DNA of 64,000 bases from an uncultured Verrucomicrobiae bacterium (lineage in GTDB: Bacteria > Verrucomicrobiota > Verrucomicrobiia > Limisphaerales > UBA1100). The notes beneath the pieces are model-generated. The model made no database searches and had not been told where the DNA came from. It saw only the letters and a program-made list of their open reading frames with translations. The position numbers and the translations under genes are program-made. Positions 9,374-17,839 of the stretch are shown in pieces. Each line of letters begins with the position of its first letter. Position 1 is the first letter of the stretch. The DNA lies in NCBI GenBank assembly GCA_937775205.1, contig CALKBX010000020.1, positions 23,210-87,209 of the forward strand, in the 5' to 3' direction.

Positions 9374-10965
9374 AAATCAACCAACTCCACATCGAACACC
9401 AGCGTGGCGGCGGGCGGGATGAGCGGCGGTCGGCCGCGTTCGCCATAGGCCAAGGCGTGCGGAATGATGAGTGTGCGTTTCTCTCCCTTTGTCATGTCGC
9501 TCAACGCCTCATCCCATCCTTTGATGACTTGACCCGTGCCGACCACAAATTCAAACGGCTCGCCCCGCTTCACGGAGCTGTCGAACTCGGTGCCGTCAAG
9601 TAGACGCCCAGTGTAGTGTGCCTTGATTTTTTTGCCGTTGCCGACTTTTTCGCCTGCGCCGGCTTTCGTGACCACATAACGCAAACCGGATTTGGTAGTG
9701 ACGAGTTCGGCTTTGGGATGATCTTTTTTGAGTTTGGCGATGAGGACTTCGATGAGGTTTTTGTCAGACTTCACATCAATGATTTCTAGCTGGAAAATCA
9801 GGGTGGCAAAGGGCGGAATATCCGCGCCGGCGCCGGATTCGCCAAAACCGAGCTTGTGCGGGATGACGAGTGTGCGGTGTTCGCCTTTTTTCATTCCGGC
9901 AATACCTTCAGTCAAACCATCAAGCCGTAAATTTTCGCCCACGGGAATGACGAGTGGATCTTCGTTTTTGCTGGAATCATCAACGACGGTTCCGTCGGCT
10001 AATGTGAATTTGAGATTCAGCGTCAGCTTGTCGCCTTCGCCGGGGGCTTCGCCTTCGCCGGATTGGGTGATGATGTATCGCAAGCCGGTCTTCGTGGTGA
10101 TCACTTCGGCTTGGTGTTTTTCCTTGAGGCTGGCGAGCAGCGCGTCGGCTTGTTCGGTGTCTTTTTTCATGCGTTCTTCAAATTTTGCCTGTTTGGCGTT
10201 TTGTTTGGCTTCACGGATTTTTTTGAAACCGGCTTCGTCAACTTTAAACGCCGTGGCCGACGCGCCGTTGCGGATGAGTTTGAGGTTGTTGATTTTGTCG
10301 CCTTTCACAATGGCATTAACCACTCCCTGCCCGATGACCACGTGGCCGAATACGGTGTGTAATCCGTCGAGGTGTGGCGTGGCGCGGTGAGTGATGAAAA
10401 ATTGGCTGCCGTTGGAGCTGCCGCCGTTGGAGTACGCAGCCTTCGATCCTTGAGGATCGGAGTTGGCCATTGAGAGGATGCCTGCGCTTTTGTGGGTGAG
10501 ATCCTTGCGGGTTTCATCCGCAAAATTATAGCCGGGGCCGCTGCCGCCGGTTCCTTTCGGGCAGCCGCCTTGAATCATAAAATCCGGAATCACGCGGTGG
10601 AAATTGAGCCCGTCATAATAGGGCTTGCCCTTCGGGCGATTGGCAAAATCCTTGGTGCCCTCGGCGAGGCCGACGAAACTGGCGACGGTCACGGGCGTTT
10701 TCTCAAACTCCAACTGCGCGATGATGGTGCCTTTGGTGGTGGTGAATTCTGCGAAAAGTCCGTCGCCCAAATCCGCTTTGGCCGGTTCTGCGGGCAACGG
10801 GATATTGGCCACGGGCACCGATTTATTCGGCGCAAAAATGATGGGGGGCGAGGTGTCGGAGCCGGTTGCCGCAGAGGAATCCTGTTGGCCGCAGCCGGTG
10901 AATAATGAAAACGCCAGCACGGCCAAAACGGCGGTGCCCAAAGGTTTTAGAAACGGGGTACGCAT
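9370..10965 (-). CDS. Dual-family immunophilin lipoprotein: cyclophilin-FKBP(degenerate)-FKBP
   Basis: Start MRTPFLKPLGTAVLAVLAFSLFTGCGQQ (lipobox). Cyclophilin core FHRVIPDFMIQGGCPKGTGGSGPGY...GSQFFITHRATPHLDGLHTVFGHV. Two FKBP domains, the last with YTGRLLDGTEFDSSVKRGEPFEFVVGTGQVIKGWDEAL. Confidence 0.93.
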   Translation of the reverse strand: MRTPFLKPLGTAVLAVLAFSLFTGCGQQDSSAATGSDTSPPIIFAPNKSVPVANIPLPAEPAKADLGDGLFAEFTTTKGTIIAQLEFEKTPVTVASFVGLAEGTKDFANRPKGKPYYDGLNFHRVIPDFMIQGGCPKGTGGSGPGYNFADETRKDLTHKSAGILSMANSDPQGSKAAYSNGGSSNGSQFFITHRATPHLDGLHTVFGHVVIGQGVVNAIVKGDKINNLKLIRNGASATAFKVDEAGFKKIREAKQNAKQAKFEERMKKDTEQADALLASLKEKHQAEVITTKTGLRYIITQSGEGEAPGEGDKLTLNLKFTLADGTVVDDSSKNEDPLVIPVGENLRLDGLTEGIAGMKKGEHRTLVIPHKLGFGESGAGADIPPFATLIFQLEIIDVKSDKNLIEVLIAKLKKDHPKAELVTTKSGLRYVVTKAGAGEKVGNGKKIKAHYTGRLLDGTEFDSSVKRGEPFEFVVGTGQVIKGWDEALSDMTKGEKRTLIIPHALAYGERGRPPLIPPAATLVFDVELVDF

Positions 10966-11066
10966 AGCGGCTCCATCAAAGCGGATTGGCGGCAAGAGGC
11001 GAGCCTTTTTTCTGTTTTTTGTGTTTTGGCGTGACAAATCGGACGGCTCGCCGCACGTTGCCGCCG

Positions 11067-11603
11067 ATGGACGATTCAATGGACGAACTGAGTGAAGTGG
11101 CAGTGATCAGCACGAGCCAAGGCGAAATGGTGGTGGAACTTTGGGACGATGTGGCGCCGGGCACGGTGAAAAATTTTAAGGAGCTCGCCAATAAATCATT
11201 TTATGACGGCACCTGTTTTCATCGCATCGTGAAGGGCTTTATGGTTCAGGGCGGCGACCCGAATACGAAAGACCCCGCGATGGAGGATGACTGGGGGATC
11301 GGTAATCCGGGCTACCAAATTGATGCCGAGTTCAGCGATCGCCCGCACGTGAAGGGCGTCATTTCGATGGCGCGGTCCAGCGATCCCAATTCCGCCGGCA
11401 GCCAGTTTTTTATCTGCCTCAAGGCCGCCAGTTTTTTGGATGGCGAATACACGTGCTTCGGCGAACTCATCAAAGGGATGGACGTGCTCGAGACGCTCGG
11501 CGAGGTGCCGTGCGGCGGCGGTGGCGAAGGCAGCCGCCCCGAGGAACGGCAGGACGTGATGTCCATCACCATCGTGTCGCACGAAGACGCCGGTGTGGAA
11601 TGA
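11067..11603 (+). CDS. Cyclophilin-type peptidyl-prolyl cis-trans isomerase
   Basis: FHRIVKGFMVQGGDPN, GVISMARSSDPNSAGSQFFICLKAASFLDGEYTCFGELIKG. Confidence 0.95.
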   Translation: MDDSMDELSEVAVISTSQGEMVVELWDDVAPGTVKNFKELANKSFYDGTCFHRIVKGFMVQGGDPNTKDPAMEDDWGIGNPGYQIDAEFSDRPHVKGVISMARSSDPNSAGSQFFICLKAASFLDGEYTCFGELIKGMDVLETLGEVPCGGGGEGSRPEERQDVMSITIVSHEDAGVE

Positions 11604-11806
11604 CCGCCGCCGAACAAGCCACTCTCGAACAAGCGCTGCAACAACTCGGCGTGCCTCCCGCCAAAGCTCCCCCGATGGCCGAGCAACTCGACAAGCGCGC
11701 CCATCAACTTGCCGCCGAAGGTGATCGCACCCACGAACAAGCGCTCATCCATTTATTGCAGCTTATGAAAACTGCACACAATGAACGCACCAAACAAAAT
11801 GGCTGA
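11600..11806 (+). CDS. Small conserved-looking helical hypothetical protein (68 aa)
   Basis: ATG at 11600 overlaps the cyclophilin stop (ATGA coupling): MTAAEQATLEQALQQLGVPPAKAPPMAEQLDKRAHQLAAEG... Confidence 0.6.
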   Translation: MTAAEQATLEQALQQLGVPPAKAPPMAEQLDKRAHQLAAEGDRTHEQALIHLLQLMKTAHNERTKQNG

Positions 11807-12353
11807 TGAAATTCAAAAATGGGAAAAGCGCGACAGTCGACCGCTGAGTGACCATCGCATTTTTCAACTGCGCGAAGATACCGTCGTTAACCCGCGCACC
11901 GGCAACGAGCATAAAATGGTGGTGCTTGAGTGCCCCGACTGGGTGAACATCATCGCCCTCACGCCCGAACGCGAGGTGGTGATGGTGGAGCAATACCGCC
12001 AAGGCAGCGAAACGGTGGAGCTGGAAATCCCCGGCGGAATGATGGATCCCCACGAGACCGATCCCGTGGCCACGGCGTTGCGGGAGTTGCGGGAGGAAAC
12101 TGGCTACACCGGTGACGCCGCCAGCGCCCGCAAGATAGGCGAATGCCTCGCCAACCCTGCCATCATGAACAACCGCGTCCACACCATCCTCGTGGAAAAC
12201 TGCCATCGCACTCACGAAATGCAAATGGACGCCGGAGAAGACTTACTGCCGCGCCTCGTGCCCGCCGAAGATTTGCCGCGACTGGTGAAGGAAAACAAAA
12301 TCCGCCACTCAGTGATTTTGGCGGCGTTGCATTATTTCGCTTTGGAAAAGTGA
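11781..12353 (+). CDS. NUDIX hydrolase (ADP-ribose pyrophosphatase-like)
   Basis: NUDIX box GG...ATALRELREETGYTGD; VMVEQYRQGSETVELEIPGGMMD. Start could be the internal MADEIQKWEKRD. Confidence 0.9.
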   Translation: MNAPNKMADEIQKWEKRDSRPLSDHRIFQLREDTVVNPRTGNEHKMVVLECPDWVNIIALTPEREVVMVEQYRQGSETVELEIPGGMMDPHETDPVATALRELREETGYTGDAASARKIGECLANPAIMNNRVHTILVENCHRTHEMQMDAGEDLLPRLVPAEDLPRLVKENKIRHSVILAALHYFALEK

Positions 12354-12360
12354 TTTAACT

Positions 12361-12426
12361 GCCAAGGCGCAAAGACGCCAAGGGAAACCATTTTCAAAAG
12401 CTTGGCGTCTTTGCGCCTTGGCGGTT
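12361..12426. repeat. Perfect 22-bp inverted repeat (gccaaggcgcaaagacgccaag / cttggcgtctttgcgccttggc), 18-nt spacer
   Basis: Arms 12361-12382 and 12401-12422; spacer ggaaaccattttcaaaag; between convergent genes. Related copies near 16369, 24945 and 58179. Confidence 0.92.
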
Positions 12427-12433
12427 CAAAAAA

Positions 12434-12709
12434 TTATTTGCTTCTCGCCGCTTCCTTCTTCTCCTCCAAATCCGATTCGAGCGTTTTCTTGTCGCTTGCC
12501 AATTCGCGTTGCAATTGTTCGAGGGCTTCGAAGTCGCCGGTCGCTTCGGCTTCGGCGATTTTGCCGCCGAGGAACACTTCGCGTTCGGCGAGTTTGGATT
12601 GGTAAAGATTGTCCAGCTCGGCGAGCTCGGCTTTGAGTTCGGCACTCACTTTTTGGACGGGCGATTCTTTGTCCAGTTTTTCCATCGCGATTTCGTATGC
12701 GCTTTTCAT
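12434..12709 (-). CDS. Small coiled-coil hypothetical protein (91 aa)
   Basis: MKSAYEIAMEKLDKESPVQKVSAELKAELAELDNLYQSKLAEREVFLGGKIAEAEATGDFEALEQLQREL; adjacent and co-directional with the TPR gene. Confidence 0.65.
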   Translation of the reverse strand: MKSAYEIAMEKLDKESPVQKVSAELKAELAELDNLYQSKLAEREVFLGGKIAEAEATGDFEALEQLQRELASDKKTLESDLEEKKEAARSK

Positions 12710-12710
12710 T

Positions 12711-13157
12711 TTATTCCTTCTTTTTCTTCCACGGTTGATCGGGGAACTTGGTGGGCAGTTTAATATTCTCCAGCTTGGGCTCCGCCATTTTCAAATCATC
12801 TTCACCGCCCGCCGCCGTTGCCTCCGTTGCGTTGGGATCCGCTTTCCAGCCGGCGATCTTCGCCTGCAAGCCGTGGTGCTCGGCGGTTTCTTTGTTGCCG
12901 CTCTTCATATAAGCCAGCGAAAGATTGGTGTGCACGCGCTGTTCATTGGCGTTGATCGCCTCGGCGGCGTGCCCGGCCTCGATGGCGGCCGCGTAGTTTT
13001 CCTGCCGGTAAAACGCCATGCCCAGCGACAGCCGCGCCTCAAAATGCTCCGGCTCCGCCGCCAGCACCGCCTCAAACCCCGCCACCGCCGTGGCATAATC
13101 GCCCGTGGTGTAGGCGAACACGGCGTCATCAAATTGGGTTTGCAGATCTTCGGCCAT
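12711..13157 (-). CDS. Tetratricopeptide-repeat protein
   Basis: Internal start MAEDLQTQFDDAVFAYTTGDYATAVAGFEAVLAAEPEHFEARLSLGMAFYRQENYAAAIEAG. Confidence 0.75.
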   Translation of the reverse strand: MAEDLQTQFDDAVFAYTTGDYATAVAGFEAVLAAEPEHFEARLSLGMAFYRQENYAAAIEAGHAAEAINANEQRVHTNLSLAYMKSGNKETAEHHGLQAKIAGWKADPNATEATAAGGEDDLKMAEPKLENIKLPTKFPDQPWKKKKE

Positions 13158-13568
13158 CGTCGTGTGCGCGAGTGTGGGCGGAGCCGCGAACCGGCGCAAG
13201 GCGCGAAATGCCGGAAACGGGGAGCGCACGCGGCTCGCGTGCCTGCCTTGGTGGCTCACCAAGGCGCATTTCGGTGAGCCGCCGAATTGAACACGCGAGC
13301 CGCGTGTTCTCGCCCGCCGTAAAAACGAATGCTCATTGATTAGCAAGCCTAACGGCACCATCTCGCAGTTGTGAATGACTTTGGAGGCCCCGACGCTCGC
13401 ACCTGTTTTCCTGAGCCATCCGCCGCGATAAAATTTTGCCTCATTTGTGAATATCGTTTGACACCTCGCCTGATGATGATAGTTTCCCGCATCCCTTTGC
13501 GGGGAAGCCGGCGGCGCGTGAGCCTGGAGGTTGCGGAGTAGCGGTCGGCAAATTTATCCACACACTCA

Positions 13569-15386
13569 ATGAGCGATAGTTCCGCGACCGAAGAGGTCGT
13601 TAGCGATAGTCCAAAGGTCTCGAAAGTAACCGAGGCCGTCATCCGCATTGCCGGCAACTCGCAGGACGGTATCCAGTCCATTGGCGGTTTTCTCGCCCAA
13701 TTGGCCGGCCGTAGCGAGCAGGAGGTGATGACGTTTATGACTATCCCCGCCACCATCTCCGGCGGGCCGTCGATTTTCCAGGTGCGCATCGGCTCCGGCG
13801 AGGTGCTCACTTCCGGCGATGACGCGGATGTGCTGATGCCCTTCTATCAGCACAGCTACGAAAACCACATTGGTTTTCTAAAAGAAGGCGGCATCGTTTT
13901 GTACGATAGCAGCCACGTGGAGCCGGACCCGGAGTTGCTGAAAAAATACCGCCACATCGGCTGCCCCATCTCGGAGCTCACGGTGGAGGCCATCGGCGGC
14001 ACGGCCAAGGATAAGGGCAAAAATATTTTCGCGCTCGGCCTCGTGGCGCGGATGTTCGATCTCGATGCCGCCAAACTCGAAGGGCTCGTCGCCGAGCGTT
14101 TCAAGGGCAAGGCCAGCAGCATCACCACCACCGCGCTCACGGCGTTTCACGCGGGGTACGGTTATCCGCTCACCACGCTGGAGGAAATTTACGCGTTCGA
14201 GGAACCCAAGGCGCGCGACACGGAACAAGTCGTTTGCAACGGCAACGACGCGCTCGGCTACGGCATCCTCGCCGCCGGCGTGCGTTTCGGCGCGGGCTAC
14301 CCCATCACGCCGTGGTCGGATATTATGGAGCTGCTCCGCCGCGAGCTGCCCAAGTACGATGGAATTTTTGTGCAGTGCGAAGACGAAATCGCCGCCGTCT
14401 CGATGGCCATTGGCGCGGGCTGGGGCGGACGCGTGGCGGTCACCGGCTCTTCCGGCCCGGGCATTTCGCTGAAGGGCGAAGCCATCGGCTGGGCGGTGAT
14501 GGCGGAGATTCCGCTCATCGTCATCGATGTCCAACGCGGCGGCCCCTCCACCGGCATGCCCACCAACGTGGAGCAAAGCGACCTCAACATCGCGGTCTTC
14601 GGCGGGCACGGCGATTCGCCGCGCGTGGTCATCGCACCCTCCAGCGTGGAGGATTGTTTTTACACCGCCATCGAGGCGGTCAACCTCGCGCGCGAGTACA
14701 GCACGCCAGTCATCATTCTATCCGACCAAGCCATCGCCACGCGCATCGAGGCTTTTGCGATGCCGAAGTTGCAGGAGCTTTGCCAAGATATTTCGCCCGA
14801 CCTCACCCCGCGCGAGGATCATAAGCCCTACGACCTCTCCGCGCCTGATGGCATCACCCATCACGCCCCACCCGGCACTTATATTAAAAGCGGTAAATAT
14901 CCAATCGCCACCGGCCTTGAGCACGACGAGATGGGCCACCCCAGCGGTTCGCCCAAGATGCACCAGGATATGTCCGCCAAACGCCGGAGCAAACTACAGG
15001 CGCTCAGTCGCAAATTGCCATTGCCAGAAGTGTTCGGGCCCGAGGAAGGCAACGTGCTGCTCATCGGCTGGGGCAGCACCCAAGGCAGCCTGCGCGAAGC
15101 CACCGAGCAAGCGCGCAAAGCCGGCGACAGCATTTCCTGCATCACCATGCGCCACATCCATCCGATGCCCGAAGGCTTGGAAAATATCTTCGACGGCTTC
15201 AACCACGTGTTCGTGGTGGAAAACAACGACGAAGGCCTCTACGGCTACGGCCAACTCTGCGGCCTGATGCGCGCCAAATTTGCCAACCCCAAAATCGTGG
15301 GCATCAACAAAACCGACGGCCTCACTTGGCGCGTCAAAGACGTGCTCGCCCGCGTGCAAACCAAACTCGAAGAACTTAAAGGTTAA
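13569..15386 (+). CDS. korA: 2-oxoglutarate (2-oxoacid):ferredoxin oxidoreductase, fused gamma/alpha subunit
   Basis: GYGILAAGVRFGAGYPITPWSDIMELL, VTGSSGPGISLKGEAIGWAVMAEIPLIVIDVQRGGPSTGMPTNVEQSDL; N-terminal gamma-type domain. Confidence 0.92.
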   Translation: MSDSSATEEVVSDSPKVSKVTEAVIRIAGNSQDGIQSIGGFLAQLAGRSEQEVMTFMTIPATISGGPSIFQVRIGSGEVLTSGDDADVLMPFYQHSYENHIGFLKEGGIVLYDSSHVEPDPELLKKYRHIGCPISELTVEAIGGTAKDKGKNIFALGLVARMFDLDAAKLEGLVAERFKGKASSITTTALTAFHAGYGYPLTTLEEIYAFEEPKARDTEQVVCNGNDALGYGILAAGVRFGAGYPITPWSDIMELLRRELPKYDGIFVQCEDEIAAVSMAIGAGWGGRVAVTGSSGPGISLKGEAIGWAVMAEIPLIVIDVQRGGPSTGMPTNVEQSDLNIAVFGGHGDSPRVVIAPSSVEDCFYTAIEAVNLAREYSTPVIILSDQAIATRIEAFAMPKLQELCQDISPDLTPREDHKPYDLSAPDGITHHAPPGTYIKSGKYPIATGLEHDEMGHPSGSPKMHQDMSAKRRSKLQALSRKLPLPEVFGPEEGNVLLIGWGSTQGSLREATEQARKAGDSISCITMRHIHPMPEGLENIFDGFNHVFVVENNDEGLYGYGQLCGLMRAKFANPKIVGINKTDGLTWRVKDVLARVQTKLEELKG

Positions 15387-15394
15387 TTCACACC

Positions 15395-16288
15395 ATGAGC
15401 GCCACTGCCGAAATCACCCGCGAACCGCTGAAGAAAAAAGATCTCGCCGCCGATCACCCCACGTGGTGCCCCGGTTGCGGCGATTTCTCCGTACTCGCAC
15501 TCTACTTCAAGCTCATCCAAAACCGCGGCATCCATCAAGAGAAAATCGCCACCGTCGCCGGCATCGGCTGCAGCAGCCGCTTCCCCTACTTTGTGCAAAG
15601 CCACGGTGTCCATTTCATCCACGGCCGCGCCCTGCCCTTCGCCACGGGCGTCGCCATGAGCCGGCCGGACCTCGATCTCTTCGTCTTTGGCGGCGACGGC
15701 GACGCCTTCTCCATCGGCGGAAACCACTTTACCCATTGCTCCCGCAAAAACATCAACCTCACCTACGTGGTGATGGATAACTCCGTGTACGGGCTCACCA
15801 AAAAACAAACCTCCCCCACCTCCCCCATCGGGTTCAAAAGCAAAACCGATATGTGGGGTGCCGTCGATCAACCCATCAACCCCATTAAACAAGCCATCTT
15901 CGCCGGCGCCACCTTCGTCGCCCGCACCACCCACACCAACCCCAAGCACCTGCTTTCAATGATGGAAGCCGCGATGGATCACAACGGCTTCGGCTTCATC
16001 GAATGCCTCAGCGAATGCACCGAATTTTATAATGGCGCCTTCGACGCCAGCAACCCCCGCAAAGGCGGCGAATTTCTCGAAGTCCCCGAAGACCACGACC
16101 CCACCAACGAAACCGAAGCCTACGACCTAGCCGGCCAACCCTTCCCCGGCCACTTCGGAATCTTCTACCAAGTCGACCGCCCCTCCAAACAAGACCGCGA
16201 AAAAACCATCAACGCAAAATTCCTAGAAAAAACCCGCGACCTCGAACCCCACCAAATCCTCCAACAAAACTTCGACAAAATGAAGTAG
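15395..16288 (+). CDS. korB: 2-oxoglutarate (2-oxoacid):ferredoxin oxidoreductase, beta subunit
   Basis: HPTWCPGCGDFSVLALYFKLIQ, VAGIGCSSRFPYFVQSHGVHFIHGRALPFATG, TPP motif GGDGDAFSIGGNHFTH...YVVMDNSVYGLTKKQTSPTS. Confidence 0.95.
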   Translation: MSATAEITREPLKKKDLAADHPTWCPGCGDFSVLALYFKLIQNRGIHQEKIATVAGIGCSSRFPYFVQSHGVHFIHGRALPFATGVAMSRPDLDLFVFGGDGDAFSIGGNHFTHCSRKNINLTYVVMDNSVYGLTKKQTSPTSPIGFKSKTDMWGAVDQPINPIKQAIFAGATFVARTTHTNPKHLLSMMEAAMDHNGFGFIECLSECTEFYNGAFDASNPRKGGEFLEVPEDHDPTNETEAYDLAGQPFPGHFGIFYQVDRPSKQDREKTINAKFLEKTRDLEPHQILQQNFDKMK

Positions 16289-16291
16289 CAC

Positions 16292-16321
16292 GGTAGAGAC
16301 GCGCTTCCGCGCGTCCCTACC
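16292..16321. repeat. Palindromic repeat ggtagagacgcgc-ttcc-gcgcgtccctacc
   Basis: 13-bp arms with one mismatch; same family as 26637-26665. Confidence 0.85.
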
Positions 16322-16323
16322 AA

Positions 16324-16557
16324 GGGAGGAGCAAGTTCCACCTTGCCCCTTTTTTCTTTCTTCCTTTTGAACCGCCAAGCCACAAAGCCGCCAAGGAAAC
16401 CATTTTCAATAGATCCTTCGCGCCCTCAATTATTATGGTGCAAGGTAGGGCGGTTTCTCCGAAACTGCCCCGGCGCGTGGAGAGGGATGAGTTCCACCTC
16501 GTCCCTTTTATCGCCACACAAAATTAATTTGGGGCAAGGTGGAACTTGCCCCTCCCA
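16324..16557. repeat. Long inverted repeat (arms 16324-16349 and 16532-16557) enclosing further hairpins
   Basis: gggaggagcaagttccaccttgcccc and ggggcaaggtggaacttgcccctccc (25/26 match). Confidence 0.85.
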
Positions 16558-16654
16558 AATCTTCCGCAGGTGTGGACACGCGAAAGGGTGTCTCTTCCCG
16601 GGCTACATTCTACATACTGACTCCTTCTTGGCGCCTTTACGGCTTAGCGGTTTA
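16369..16654. repeat. MITE-like non-coding element bounded by imperfect ~27-bp inverted repeats (gaaccgccaagccacaaagccgccaagg ... cttggcgcctttacggcttagcggttta)
   Basis: Terminal inverted repeats of the same family as 12361-12426. The ggaaaccattttcaa sequence next to the left arm is shared with the 12383 spacer. Confidence 0.7.
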
Positions 16655-17161
16655 GATTAAATAAAATGCCACGGTGAGGATGATGCAGACGACTGCGCCG
16701 GCGAGGATGTCGTCCATGATTACGCCCCAGCCGTTGGGGAGTTTTTGGATGGTGTCGATGGGGCCGGGTTTCCAGATGTCGAAGAGGCGGAAGAGGCCGA
16801 AGGCGGCGAGGGCCCAGAGACCCCAGTTTGGGATTTGGAAAAAGGCGGCGAGGGTGGGCTGGCTGGGGCCGGCGAATTCCATATAGGCGAAGATGCCGAG
16901 GAAGCAGATGGGGATGGCGATGATTTCGTCGAGCACGACGGAGGGTGGATCTTTTTCGCCGAGTATGCGTTCGGCGTGTTCGCAGATGCGGGCGGCGATG
17001 GGGAGGAGCAAAATGCATCCGGCGAGGTACGCCCAGAAATTGCCGGGCCAGAGGAGCAGCGCGGTGAGGGGAAAACCGCCGAGGGTGCCGGCGGTGCCGG
17101 GGGCTTTGGGCACGCGACCGAGCCAAGTGCCTTGGGCGATCCAGAGGAGCAGGCGATCCAT
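16652..17161 (-). CDS. pgpA: Phosphatidylglycerophosphatase A
   Basis: LGRVPKAPGTAGTLGGFPL, DPPSVVLDEIIAIPICFLG, IWKPGPIDTIQKLPNGWGVIMDDILAG. Confidence 0.93.
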   Translation of the reverse strand: MDRLLLWIAQGTWLGRVPKAPGTAGTLGGFPLTALLLWPGNFWAYLAGCILLLPIAARICEHAERILGEKDPPSVVLDEIIAIPICFLGIFAYMEFAGPSQPTLAAFFQIPNWGLWALAAFGLFRLFDIWKPGPIDTIQKLPNGWGVIMDDILAGAVVCIILTVAFYLI

Positions 17162-17163
17162 GT

Positions 17164-17832
17164 TTACATATCTTTAATGTAGAGGTCGCGGTTGCTCCAG
17201 AGGTAGTGCACGCCGGAAATGGCGGTGAGCGCCACCGCGCCCCAAGTAGCGATGAAGGTGAACCAAATACTCCAAGGGCAGCCGGCGATTTGCCAGCCGA
17301 AAAATTTCACCCAACCTTCGCCCCAACCGGGATAGCTCACGAGGATGAGCATGGCGACGACGGCGACGAATTGAAAATTGGTTTTGCGTTTGCCGATGTT
17401 CTCGGCGGGGAGGACGACTTGTTTGTTGGCGGCGAGCAGGCGCAGGCCGGTGATGGCGAGCTCGCGCGCGACGATGACGATGACCATCCACGCGGGGATG
17501 AGCGAGTGACCGCCAGTGCCGGGCGCGGCAATGGCTTCGGGAAAATGATAGCCAGTGATGTCGGTTTCGGGATTCATTTTCATTCCGACGAGCAAAATGA
17601 ATCCGGCGGTGACGAGGATTTTGTCGGCCAGCGGATCCATCAGCGCGCCGAAGTCCGACTGTAAATTGCGGCGTCGGGCGATGATGCCGTCGGCGATATC
17701 GGTCATGCCGCCGATGAAAAATAACAGCGCGGCCCAAGAGGTGTTGTACGGCAACGTGTCCCACAGCACGATGATCACAAAAATGACCGTGATGAAAAAC
17801 CGCGATGTGGTGAGTTTATTCGGGAGATTCAT
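17164..17832 (-). CDS. pgsA: CDP-diacylglycerol--glycerol-3-phosphate 3-phosphatidyltransferase
   Basis: MNLPNKLTTSRFFITVIFVI; CDP-OH-P motif GGMTDIADGIIARRRNLQSDFGALMDPLADKILV. Confidence 0.94.
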   Translation of the reverse strand: MNLPNKLTTSRFFITVIFVIIVLWDTLPYNTSWAALLFFIGGMTDIADGIIARRRNLQSDFGALMDPLADKILVTAGFILLVGMKMNPETDITGYHFPEAIAAPGTGGHSLIPAWMVIVIVARELAITGLRLLAANKQVVLPAENIGKRKTNFQFVAVVAMLILVSYPGWGEGWVKFFGWQIAGCPWSIWFTFIATWGAVALTAISGVHYLWSNRDLYIKDM

Positions 17833-17839
17833 CGCGTCT

